NCBI RefSeq assembly: GCF_019264375.1
Contig: NZ_JAHVAI010000009.1
Span: 91,328-155,327, forward strand
DNA: 64,000 nucleotides
Direction of reading: 5' to 3'
DNA from: Sedimentimonas flavescens
GTDB taxonomy: Bacteria; Pseudomonadota; Alphaproteobacteria; Rhodobacterales; Rhodobacteraceae
Under the pieces are notes generated by a model. It was not told where the DNA came from. It was given only the letters and a program-made list of their open reading frames with translations, and searched no databases. This document shows positions 47,171 through 54,159 of this stretch, one piece after another; position 1 is the stretch's first letter, and the number at the start of each line of letters is the position of its first letter. Made by a program: the position numbers and the translations under genes.

Positions 47171-48064
47171 TCAGAGCCGCGCGGGCAGGCTCAGACCCTT
47201 GAGAACCTCGGCCGCGGGCATCGGACGCTTGCCCTCGCGCTGCGCATCGAGCACCTCAAGCGCGCCTTGGCCGCAGGCGACGGTGAAGCCGCCCAGAACC
47301 TCGCCCGGCGCGCCCTGACCCGAAGCCGGTGCGGCGCGCAGGATCTTGACCCGCTCGCCCGCGATCTCGCACCAGGCGCCGGGGAAGGGCGAAAGGCCGT
47401 TGATCTGCCGCACCAGCTCAGACGCGGGGCGGGACCAGTCGATCCGCGCCTCGGCCTTGTCGATCTTCGATGCGTAGGTCACGCCCGCCTCGGGCTGCGG
47501 TTCGGGCGTCAGGGTCTCAAGCCGATCCAGCGCCTCAAGGATCATCCGCGCACCCATGGCCGACAGGCGATCGTGCAGCGCGCCGGTGGTTTCGGTCTCG
47601 CCAATCGGCGTGGCCTCGCGCAGCAGCACCGGGCCGGTGTCGAGCCCGGCCTCCATCTGCATGATGCAGATGCCGGTCTCGGCGTCGCCCGCCATGATCG
47701 CGCGATGGATCGGCGCGGCTCCGCGCCAGCGCGGCAAGAGCGAGGCATGGATATTCAGGCAGCCGTGGCACGGCGCGTCGAGCACCGCCTGCGGCAGGAT
47801 CAGCCCATAGGCCACGACGACGGCCACATCGGCGTGCAGCGCGGCGAAAGCGGCGCGGTCTTCCTCAGCCTTGAAGTTCAGCGGCGTGCGCACCGCGATG
47901 CCAAGCGCCTCGGCGCGGGCATGGACGGGCGAGGGGCGTTCCTTCTTACCCCGGCCCGCCGGGCGCGGAGGCTGCGAATAGACGGCTACAACCTCATGTT
48001 CGGCAGCCAGCGCCTCAAGCACGGGAACCGAGAAATCGGGAGTGCCCATGAAGATCACGCGCAT
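47171..48064 (-). CDS. fmt: Methionyl-tRNA formyltransferase
   Basis: The 297-residue protein has '[18 protein letters not shown]', '[17 protein letters not shown]', '[22 protein letters not shown]' (formyl-transfer Asn/His) and '[18 protein letters not shown]'-like sequence (here [16 protein letters not shown]). The C-terminal tRNA-binding domain is at about 205-297. It formylates initiator Met-tRNA with 10-formyl-tetrahydrofolate. It lies immediately downstream of the two deformylase-type genes, the usual def-fmt arrangement. Confidence 0.96.
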   Translation of the reverse strand: MRVIFMGTPDFSVPVLEALAAEHEVVAVYSQPPRPAGRGKKERPSPVHARAEALGIAVRTPLNFKAEEDRAAFAALHADVAVVVAYGLILPQAVLDAPCHGCLNIHASLLPRWRGAAPIHRAIMAGDAETGICIMQMEAGLDTGPVLLREATPIGETETTGALHDRLSAMGARMILEALDRLETLTPEPQPEAGVTYASKIDKAEARIDWSRPASELVRQINGLSPFPGAWCEIAGERVKILRAAPASGQGAPGEVLGGFTVACGQGALEVLDAQREGKRPMPAAEVLKGLSLPARL

Positions 48065-48067
48065 GGC

Positions 48068-48568
48068 TTACCTTTTCGAAAGCTTGGCCGACTTCTGCAC
48101 CAGCATCTTGCGCCGCAGGGGCGAGAGGTGATCGACAAAGGTCTTGCCGTTCAGATGGTCGATCTGGTGCTGCACCGAGGTTGCCCAGAGGCCGACGAAA
48201 TCGCGGTCTTCGATCTCGCCCTGGTCGTTGAGGAAACGCACGGTGACGGCGCGGGGGCGCTCGATCGTGGCGAAGATGCCGGGCAGGTTGGGGCTGGCCT
48301 CATCATGGCGGCGCATCTGCACCGAGGCATGCAGCACCTCGGGGTTGGCCATACGCACAGCCTGACCGCGCTTGTCCGAGGCATCGACGACGGCCAGACG
48401 CATCATGATGCCGATCTGCGGCGCGGCAAGGCCCACGCCGGGCATCGCCTCCATCGTCTCGATCATGTCGTCCCAGATCATCCGCACGGTCTCGGTGATC
48501 TGCTCAACCGGTTCTGCGGCGGTGTGCAGGCGCTTGTCCTCGTAGGGGATGAAGGGGCGGACGGCCAT
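48068..48568 (-). CDS. Peptide-deformylase-like protein lacking catalytic residues
   Basis: The 166-residue protein has the overall deformylase fold pattern: motif 1 'AMPGVGLAAPQIG' is intact. Motif 2, normally EGCLS with the metal-binding Cys, reads 'EASPNLPGIFATI' and has no Cys. Motif 3, normally HE-x-DH, reads 'QHQIDHLNG', so the catalytic Glu is Gln while both His remain. It therefore should not deformylate by the known mechanism. It lies between the intact def (TGATG coupling) and fmt. It may be a regulator, scaffold or binder; the function is unknown. Confidence 0.85.
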   Translation of the reverse strand: MAVRPFIPYEDKRLHTAAEPVEQITETVRMIWDDMIETMEAMPGVGLAAPQIGIMMRLAVVDASDKRGQAVRMANPEVLHASVQMRRHDEASPNLPGIFATIERPRAVTVRFLNDQGEIEDRDFVGLWATSVQHQIDHLNGKTFVDHLSPLRRKMLVQKSAKLSKR

Positions 48569-49101
48569 CAGGCTTCCTTCACGCCGCGCGCCCGCTCGCG
48601 CTTGAGCTTTTCCATCTTGCGCGTGATCATCGAGCGCTTCATCGCGCCCAGATAGTCGATGAAGAGCTTGCCGTTGAGATGGTCGTTTTCATGCTGCGCG
48701 CAGGTTGCCCAGAGGCCGTCGAACTGTTCCTCGTGCATCTGCCCGTCAAGGCCCAGCCAGCGCATCCGCACCTCTTTCGGGCGGGTGACCTCGGCATATT
48801 GCTCGGGGATCGACAGGCAGCCTTCCTCATAGACGTTGGTCTCTTCCGAGGTCCAGGTGATCTCGGGGTTGATCAGCACCATGGGCTGCGGCGCGGCGGT
48901 GTTGTCCTTGACGCAATCCATCACGAAAACCCGCTTGAGCACGCCCACCTGCGGCGCGGCAAGGCCCACGCCGGGCGCGTCATACATGGTGGCCAGCATG
49001 TCGTCGGCAAGCTTGCGAATCTCGTCGTCCACGCAGGCGACGGGGTCGCAAAGCTTCTTGAGCCTCGGGTCGGGATGGATCAGGATCGGGCGAATGGTCA
49101 T
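48568..49101 (-). CDS. def: Peptide deformylase
   Basis: From the ATG ending at 49101 the protein has 177 residues. All three motifs are normal: 'APGVGLAAPQVG', 'YEEGCLSIPEQ' (metal Cys) and 'QHENDHLNGKLF' (two His and the catalytic Glu). It removes the formyl group from nascent proteins as Fe2+/Zn2+ enzyme. A longer in-frame start at 49170 has no family similarity. It is translationally coupled to the degenerate paralogue and then fmt, and divergent from the PatB-type gene. Confidence 0.95.
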   Translation of the reverse strand: MTIRPILIHPDPRLKKLCDPVACVDDEIRKLADDMLATMYDAPGVGLAAPQVGVLKRVFVMDCVKDNTAAPQPMVLINPEITWTSEETNVYEEGCLSIPEQYAEVTRPKEVRMRWLGLDGQMHEEQFDGLWATCAQHENDHLNGKLFIDYLGAMKRSMITRKMEKLKRERARGVKEA

Positions 49102-49150
49102 AGCCCGTGATTTAGGCGATGGGCGCCCATGGTGCAATGGTCGGGTTCGG

Positions 49151-49196
49151 ATGGAATGATTTTCCATCATGGCTGGTGATATAGGAACAGAGTTCC
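49151..49196. promoter_or_regulatory. Two inverted repeats between def and the C-S lyase gene
   Basis: ATGGAA-N5-TTCCAT lies at 49151-49167 and GGAAC-AGA-GTTCC at 49184-49196. Both have the core GGAA...TTCC, sit in an unusually A/T-rich divergent region and could be operator sites. No regulator gene is adjacent. Confidence 0.4.
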
Positions 49197-49275
49197 AATA
49201 ATTTATGATGCATTGGGAGGGTGTGCTATATTACCTAGCAAATCAGGAAAATCTTGCCTCTGGAAAGGTGGAGAC

Positions 49276-50484
49276 ATGAACCAGGCCCCGAATCGTGCCG
49301 CCCTGACGGCCGCCCCGAATTTCGACGAAGTGATCGACCGGGTGGGCACCCATTCGTCCAAATGGGACGGAATGCAAGGCATCTACGGCGTCAGCCCGCG
49401 CGAAGGGATCGCGATGTGGGTCGCCGACATGGACTTTCGCCCCCCGGCCTGCGTGCAGCGCGCGCTTGAGGGCATGACGGCGCACGGGGTCTATGGCTAC
49501 TGGGGCGACAACCGCGCCTATCATGCCGCGATCCAGTGGTGGATGGCCAACCGCCACGGCTGGCATGTCGAGCCGGAGTGGATCTTTACCACCCATGGCC
49601 TCGTGAACGGCACCGCGCTTTGCGTCGATGCCTTCACCGCGCCGGGCGATGGCGTGGTGCTGATGACCCCGGTCTATCACGCCTTTGCACGCGTCATTCG
49701 CGCCGCTGGCCGCACCGTGGTGGAATGCCCGCTCAAGCGCGTCGATGGCCGCTACGAGATGGATTTCGACGCCTGGGACGCGCAGATGGACGGCTCGGCC
49801 AAGATGATGATCCTGTGCTCGCCGCATAACCCCGGTGGCCGGGTCTGGACCGAGGATGAGCTGCGTGCCGCCGCCGATTTCGCGCGCCGCCACAACCTCG
49901 TGCTGGTCTCGGACGAGATCCACCATGACCTGGTGATGCCGGGCGGGCGCAAGCATATCCCGATGGCCGTGGTCGAGCCCGACATGCCGCTGGTGATGAT
50001 GACCGCCACCACCAAGACCTTCAACATCGCGGGCGGTCTGACGGGCAATGTCATCATCGCCGACCCCGAACTGCGCAAGCGGTTCGGCGCGCGCATGATG
50101 GCGATGGGGATTTCGCCCAACAGCTTTGGTCTGGCGATGGCCACGGCGGCCTATTCGCCCGAGGGTGCGGCCTGGGTCGATGCGCTGCTGGCCTATATCG
50201 ACGGCAATCGCAAGATCTTCGATGCGGGCGTGAACGCGATCCCCGGCCTGCGCTCGATGCCGCTTGAGGCGACCTATCTCGCCTGGGTCGATTTCGCCGA
50301 TACCGGAATGGAACCGGCCGAGTTCATCGCGCGAGTCGAGAAAGATGCGAAGATCGCCGCCAACCATGGCGCCACCTTCGGTCTGGGCGGCGAGAATTTC
50401 CTGCGCTTCAACCTGGCGACGCCGCGCGCCCGTGTCGAAGAGGCCGTGGCGCGGCTGAAAGACGCCTTCGCCGACTTGCAGTGA
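49276..50484 (+). CDS. PatB/MalY-type cystathionine beta-lyase (C-S lyase)
   Basis: From ATG 49276 (GGTGGAG upstream) the protein has 402 residues. 'MWVADMDFRPP', 'YGYWGDNRAYHAAIQWWM', 'MILCSPHNPGGRVWTE', 'LVSDEIHHDLVMPGG' and 'TTKTFNIAGGLTGNVII' (PLP Lys) are the PatB/MalY hallmarks. It cleaves the C-S bond of cystathionine or cysteine conjugates to give pyruvate, ammonia and a thiol. The upstream region is A/T-rich with two inverted repeats. The stop overlaps the next start by one base (TGATG). Confidence 0.93.
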   Translation: MNQAPNRAALTAAPNFDEVIDRVGTHSSKWDGMQGIYGVSPREGIAMWVADMDFRPPACVQRALEGMTAHGVYGYWGDNRAYHAAIQWWMANRHGWHVEPEWIFTTHGLVNGTALCVDAFTAPGDGVVLMTPVYHAFARVIRAAGRTVVECPLKRVDGRYEMDFDAWDAQMDGSAKMMILCSPHNPGGRVWTEDELRAAADFARRHNLVLVSDEIHHDLVMPGGRKHIPMAVVEPDMPLVMMTATTKTFNIAGGLTGNVIIADPELRKRFGARMMAMGISPNSFGLAMATAAYSPEGAAWVDALLAYIDGNRKIFDAGVNAIPGLRSMPLEATYLAWVDFADTGMEPAEFIARVEKDAKIAANHGATFGLGGENFLRFNLATPRARVEEAVARLKDAFADLQ

Positions 50485-51014
50485 TGCTGCGGCGGCTGGC
50501 GCGGATCTTTTCAGCGTTCACGCTGGCGGTGTTATTGGCGGGCGTGGTGGCGATTGTGCTGCCGCGCCCGCAGCCGCCTTTGCCGCCGCTTGCGGGACCG
50601 GTCAGCCGTATTGTCGTTGAAAAGGCCGCGCGCCGGATGACGGTCTATACCGGCGATCAGGTGGCGCGGGTCTATCGCATTCGGCTCGGCTTCGCGCCCG
50701 AGGGCGACAAGCTGCGCGAGGGCGACGGGCGCACGCCCGAGGGTGTCTTCCGTATCGACCGGCGCAACGGCTCCAGCGCCTATCACCTGTCACTGGGCAT
50801 CGACTATCCGCAGAAAGAAGACCGCGCCCGCGCCGCAGCGGCCGGGGTCGATCCGGGGGGCGATATCTTCTTTCACGGTCAGCCCAACATCCTGCCGCGC
50901 GGTATAACGCTTGGCCATGACTGGACGGCCGGTTGCATCGCGCTGGCCGATGCCGAGATCGAGGAGTTGTTCGCAGCAACCCCCGTGGGTGCGCGCGTCG
51001 AGATCCTGCCCTGA
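50484..51014 (+). CDS. L,D-transpeptidase (YkuD family)
   Basis: From ATG 50484 the product has 176 residues with an N-terminal membrane helix (FSAFTLAVLLAGVVAIVL). 'RIVVEKAARRMTVYTGDQVARVYRIRLG', 'GRTPEGVFRI', 'IFFHGQPNI' and 'HDWTAGCIALADAEIEEL' match YkuD domains, with the nucleophile Cys in 'AGCIAL'. It would crosslink peptidoglycan (3-3 links) or attach proteins. It is translationally coupled to the C-S lyase. Confidence 0.87.
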   Translation: MLRRLARIFSAFTLAVLLAGVVAIVLPRPQPPLPPLAGPVSRIVVEKAARRMTVYTGDQVARVYRIRLGFAPEGDKLREGDGRTPEGVFRIDRRNGSSAYHLSLGIDYPQKEDRARAAAAGVDPGGDIFFHGQPNILPRGITLGHDWTAGCIALADAEIEELFAATPVGARVEILP

Positions 51015-51018
51015 GCCC

Positions 51019-51366
51019 TCAGGCCGAGGGCAGATATCCAACCGGCGCATCGTCGGGGCGCACGAAATCCAGCGGCGCGCGGTCGGCCACCGGGGTTTCG
51101 CGCTTGACCGTGCAGATCAGCTCATCCCCGTCGATGTCAGAAGCCACGATCAGCGCGCTGGCGATATGCCGCCCGCCTTCGTAAAGCTCGACATGCCCGC
51201 GCAGATGGGTCACCCGCGTCGCATCGAGCGCAAAGCCGCCACGCCAGCGGCGCAGCACCGGCAGCACCTCGTCGCCGGTGTGAATGCGCAAACGCGATTT
51301 GCGGCCCCCCTCGGGCCGGTAGGCGGCACGCAGAGCCGCCACGAGATCTTTCGGCAGAAACTCCAT
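51019..51366 (-). CDS. Uncharacterised protein of 115 residues
   Basis: The frame reads from the ATG ending at 51366 (GGAGATGGAG-like sequence upstream). 'GGRKSRLRIHTGDEVLPVLRRWRGGFALDA' and 'LRGHVELYEGGRHIASALIVASDIDGDELICTVKR' look like a small soluble beta-rich domain, perhaps PilZ-like or an RNA/protein-binding fold, but I cannot assign a family. The end 'DFVRPDDAPVGYLPSA' resembles conserved Rhodobacteraceae proteins of unknown role (recalled). It is convergent with the L,D-transpeptidase gene. Confidence 0.72.
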   Translation of the reverse strand: MEFLPKDLVAALRAAYRPEGGRKSRLRIHTGDEVLPVLRRWRGGFALDATRVTHLRGHVELYEGGRHIASALIVASDIDGDELICTVKRETPVADRAPLDFVRPDDAPVGYLPSA

Positions 51367-51540
51367 CTCCCCCTCCTACGACGAATCCCCCTAAGGGACA
51401 TCCTGCGCCTGACTGTATAAAAATCAAGTTTATCAAAAGTATGACGCTGAGATCGGGGTGATCCAGGGTCTGAGCGCAACGCTGTTGCGATGCTGCCGCG
51501 CAGCGACTAGCCTTGAGCCATTCGACTACCGGAGGATTTC
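51367..51540. promoter_or_regulatory. Divergent intergenic region
   Basis: These 174 bases separate the 115-residue protein from the MltB-type gene. The part at 51411-51445 (GACTGTATAAAAATCAAGTTTATCAAAAG) is distinctly A/T-rich and could hold a promoter; TATAAA at 51415-51420 is a -10-like box. No clear operator was seen. GGAGGATTTC just before ATG 51541 is a ribosome site. Confidence 0.35.
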
Positions 51541-52707
51541 ATGCGTCCCTTTGTTGCGGCCCTGATCTGGGGCCTTTGCCTGCCTTTACCCGTGGCCGCG
51601 CAATGCGGGGGCGATTTCGGCACCTTCGTGCAGGGCCTCAAGGCCGAGATCCGCGCTCAGGGGCTGAGCGAGGCGCAGGCGGACGCTTTTCTGCGTGGTG
51701 TGCGCCAGGATGCGCGCGTTCTGAAAGCCGATCGTGCGCAGGGCGTTTTTCGCAAGAATTTCATTGAGTTCTCACAATCTCTGATCAGCCAGAACCGACT
51801 GACGAACGGGGCGAAGAACAGCCAGAAGTACAAGGCGGTCTTCGACCGGATCGAGCGCGAATATGGCGTGTCACGCGGGGTGCTACTGGCGTTCTGGGCG
51901 CTTGAAACCGATTACGGCGCGGTGCAGGGCGATTTCAACACACGCGATGCGCTGGTCACGCTGGCCCATGATTGCCGCCGCCCCGAGTTGTTCCGGCCGC
52001 AGGTTCTGGCGGCCGCAGAGTTGTTCCGGCGCGGCGATTTCGACCCGCAGCGCACTATCGGTGCCTGGGCGGGCGAGATCGGGCAGGTGCAGATGCTGCC
52101 CGAAGATATCCTGCGCAACGGGGTCGATGGCGATGGCGACGGGCATGTCACGCTCAAGACCTCGGCGCCCGATGCGCTGATGTCGGGGGCGCGGATGCTA
52201 CGCGATCTGGGTTGGCGCAAGGGTGAGCCCTGGATGCAGGAGATCATGGTGCCCGAGGGGCTCGACTGGTCGAAGACGGGAATGAAAGTCGCGCTCGATA
52301 CATCCGAATGGGCGCGCATGGGTGTCAAGGCGCGCGCAGGCGCGCTGGCGTCGGGCAAGGGATCGGTGCTGCTTCCGATGGGACGCAAGGGGCCGGCCTT
52401 CATGGTCTACCCAAATTTTCAGGTGTTGTTCGAGTGGAACAAGAGCTTTGTCTACGTCACCACCGCAGCCTATTTCGCGACGCGACTGGAGGGCGCCGCA
52501 CGATTCGATCCGGGCCGCCCCGAGGCTGGTCTGAGTGCCGAGCAGATGAAGGTCTTGCAGCAGAAGCTGGCAGCACGTGGCCATGATGTGGGCGCCATAG
52601 ATGGTATCCTGGGGGCCCGCACGCGCGACGCCGTGCAGCGCGAACAGATGCGCCTGGGGCTACCCGCCGATGCCTGGCCGACTGCGGCGCTATTGTCTCG
52701 GTTGTGA
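51541..52707 (+). CDS. MltB-type lytic murein transglycosylase with PG-binding domain
   Basis: The 388-residue protein has a signal peptide (LIWGLCLPLPVAAQ). The catalytic Glu is in 'GVLLAFWALETDYGAVQG' (about 122). 'WAGEIGQVQMLPEDILRNGVDGDGDG' and 'FQVLFEWNKSFVYVTTAAYFATRL' are further MltB blocks. Residues about 330-388 are a peptidoglycan-binding domain ('KVLQQKLAARGHDVGAIDGILGARTRDAV'). It cleaves glycan strands non-hydrolytically in the periplasm. The mlaA gene follows 110 bases downstream. Confidence 0.92.
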   Translation: MRPFVAALIWGLCLPLPVAAQCGGDFGTFVQGLKAEIRAQGLSEAQADAFLRGVRQDARVLKADRAQGVFRKNFIEFSQSLISQNRLTNGAKNSQKYKAVFDRIEREYGVSRGVLLAFWALETDYGAVQGDFNTRDALVTLAHDCRRPELFRPQVLAAAELFRRGDFDPQRTIGAWAGEIGQVQMLPEDILRNGVDGDGDGHVTLKTSAPDALMSGARMLRDLGWRKGEPWMQEIMVPEGLDWSKTGMKVALDTSEWARMGVKARAGALASGKGSVLLPMGRKGPAFMVYPNFQVLFEWNKSFVYVTTAAYFATRLEGAARFDPGRPEAGLSAEQMKVLQQKLAARGHDVGAIDGILGARTRDAVQREQMRLGLPADAWPTAALLSRL

Positions 52708-52817
52708 CGCTGGCACGCCTTGTTTCCGCCTATGCATAGACCTAACTTTAGAGGATAAGTTGAATTGGACTCCCGGCATTTGAATATTGACCGGCGGCGG
52801 CCGGGATGGGGGGTAAG

Positions 52818-53558
52818 ATGCAGTTGCTGACCTTGCAGACCGGGGCGTTGGCCATGTGCGTCGTGCTGGCGGGCTGTGGCGGGACACCGCCGCATGAGGG
52901 TGAGTTCTGGGACCCCCATGAAGAGCAGAATCGCTCCACGCATGAGTTCAACAAGAAGCTCGACCGTGTTTTCGTGACGGCCATCAAGCCGATCGTGTTG
53001 CCCGAGCCGGTCTTCGACGGTTTGGCCAATGCGTCGCGCAACCTCGGATTGCCTAGCAAGGCGGTCAACTCGGTGCTACAGGGGCGCGCGGAACCAGCGG
53101 TCGAGAACAGTCTGCGCTTCGTGATCAACTCCACCATCGGGATCGGCGGGGTGTTCGACCCGGCGGGCGCTGTCTTCGGCCTGCACGAGACAGATACCGA
53201 TTTCGGCGAGACGCTCTATGTCTGGGGCTGGAGCGAGGGCGCCTATGTCGTGCTGCCGGTTGTTGGTGCCTCGACCGAGCGCGATGCGATCGGCTGGCTC
53301 GTCGACTTCGTCCTCGACCCGGTCAACGTGGCATTCGAAGGGCAGGATGCCGTTGCCGTCACCGGCGTGCGGATCGCGGGCAAGATCGCGAATCGCAAGC
53401 GCTTTGGCGACACGGTGGATTCGGTGCTGCATGAAAGCGCCGATAGCTACGCCCAGACCCGGCTGCTTTACCTGCAAAGCCGCCGCTACCAGCTTTCCGG
53501 CAGGGAGGAAAACGATGCAGATGCCTATGACCCCTATGAGGACCCCTATGCGGAATGA
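52818..53558 (+). CDS. mlaA: MlaA (VacJ) lipoprotein
   Basis: From ATG 52818 (GGGGGGTAAG upstream) the product has 246 residues with a lipobox (VLAGC). 'DPHEEQNRSTHEFNKKLDRV', 'RNLGLPSKAVNSVLQGRAEPAV', 'RFVINSTIGIGGVFDPAG' and 'DFGETLYVWGWSEGAYVVLPVVG' are MlaA signatures. MlaA sits in the outer membrane and extracts misplaced phospholipid for MlaC. The last 44 bases overlap the next gene. Confidence 0.94.
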   Translation: MQLLTLQTGALAMCVVLAGCGGTPPHEGEFWDPHEEQNRSTHEFNKKLDRVFVTAIKPIVLPEPVFDGLANASRNLGLPSKAVNSVLQGRAEPAVENSLRFVINSTIGIGGVFDPAGAVFGLHETDTDFGETLYVWGWSEGAYVVLPVVGASTERDAIGWLVDFVLDPVNVAFEGQDAVAVTGVRIAGKIANRKRFGDTVDSVLHESADSYAQTRLLYLQSRRYQLSGREENDADAYDPYEDPYAE

Positions 53559-54153
53559 ACCGACCCGCCGCAGCCTGCTGGCGTTTGGCGTCGCGGGGGT
53601 TGCCGCCCTTGCGCTGCCCGCCCCGGCGCTGGCGCTGAACGATGCCGAGGCGAGCGCGCTGATCCAGCGCGCGGTCAACGATGTGAACGCGGCGATTGCC
53701 TCGGGCAAGAGCGGCGCGGCGCTTTACGCGGATTTCGAGAAGATCTTCACCCGTTACGCCGATGTGCCGGTCATCGCGCGCTCGGCGCTTGGAACGGCCG
53801 CGCGCTCGGCCAGTTCGGCACAGATGTCGGCCTTCACCACCGCCTTCCGGGGGTATCTGTCGCGCAAGTACGGCAAGCGCTTCCGCGAGTTCTTCGGCTC
53901 TCGCTTCGAGGTGCAAGGCGCGCGGGCGGTCAAGACCTTCTACGAGGTCAAGACCATTGCCTATATGCCGGGTCAGGCGCCGTTCGAGGTGCTCTGGCAT
54001 GTCTCGGACAAGTCGGGGCGCGATCTGTTCTTCAACCTCATCATCGAGGGGGTGAACATGCTGGCCTCCGAGCGCACCGAGATCGGCGCCATGCTTGATC
54101 GGCGCCGGGGTGATATCGATGCGCTGATCGCGGATCTCAAGACCGCCGGCTGA
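53515..54153 (+). CDS. mlaC: MlaC/Ttg2-like phospholipid-binding protein
   Basis: From ATG 53515 (GGGAGGAAAAC upstream) the protein has 212 residues. A signal with Arg-Arg (RRSLLAFGVAGVAALALPAPALA) suggests Tat or Sec export. 'AVNDVNAAIASGKSGAAL', 'FEKIFTRYADVPVIARSALG', 'RGYLSRKYGKRFREFFG' and 'FFNLIIEGVNMLASERTEIGAML' match MlaC (Tgt2). It shuttles phospholipid between the outer-membrane MlaA and the inner-membrane MlaFEDB. Those last genes are not in this window. ATG 53551 is a later possible start. Confidence 0.9.
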   Translation: MQMPMTPMRTPMRNEPTRRSLLAFGVAGVAALALPAPALALNDAEASALIQRAVNDVNAAIASGKSGAALYADFEKIFTRYADVPVIARSALGTAARSASSAQMSAFTTAFRGYLSRKYGKRFREFFGSRFEVQGARAVKTFYEVKTIAYMPGQAPFEVLWHVSDKSGRDLFFNLIIEGVNMLASERTEIGAMLDRRRGDIDALIADLKTAG

Positions 54154-54159
54154 GCCCGC

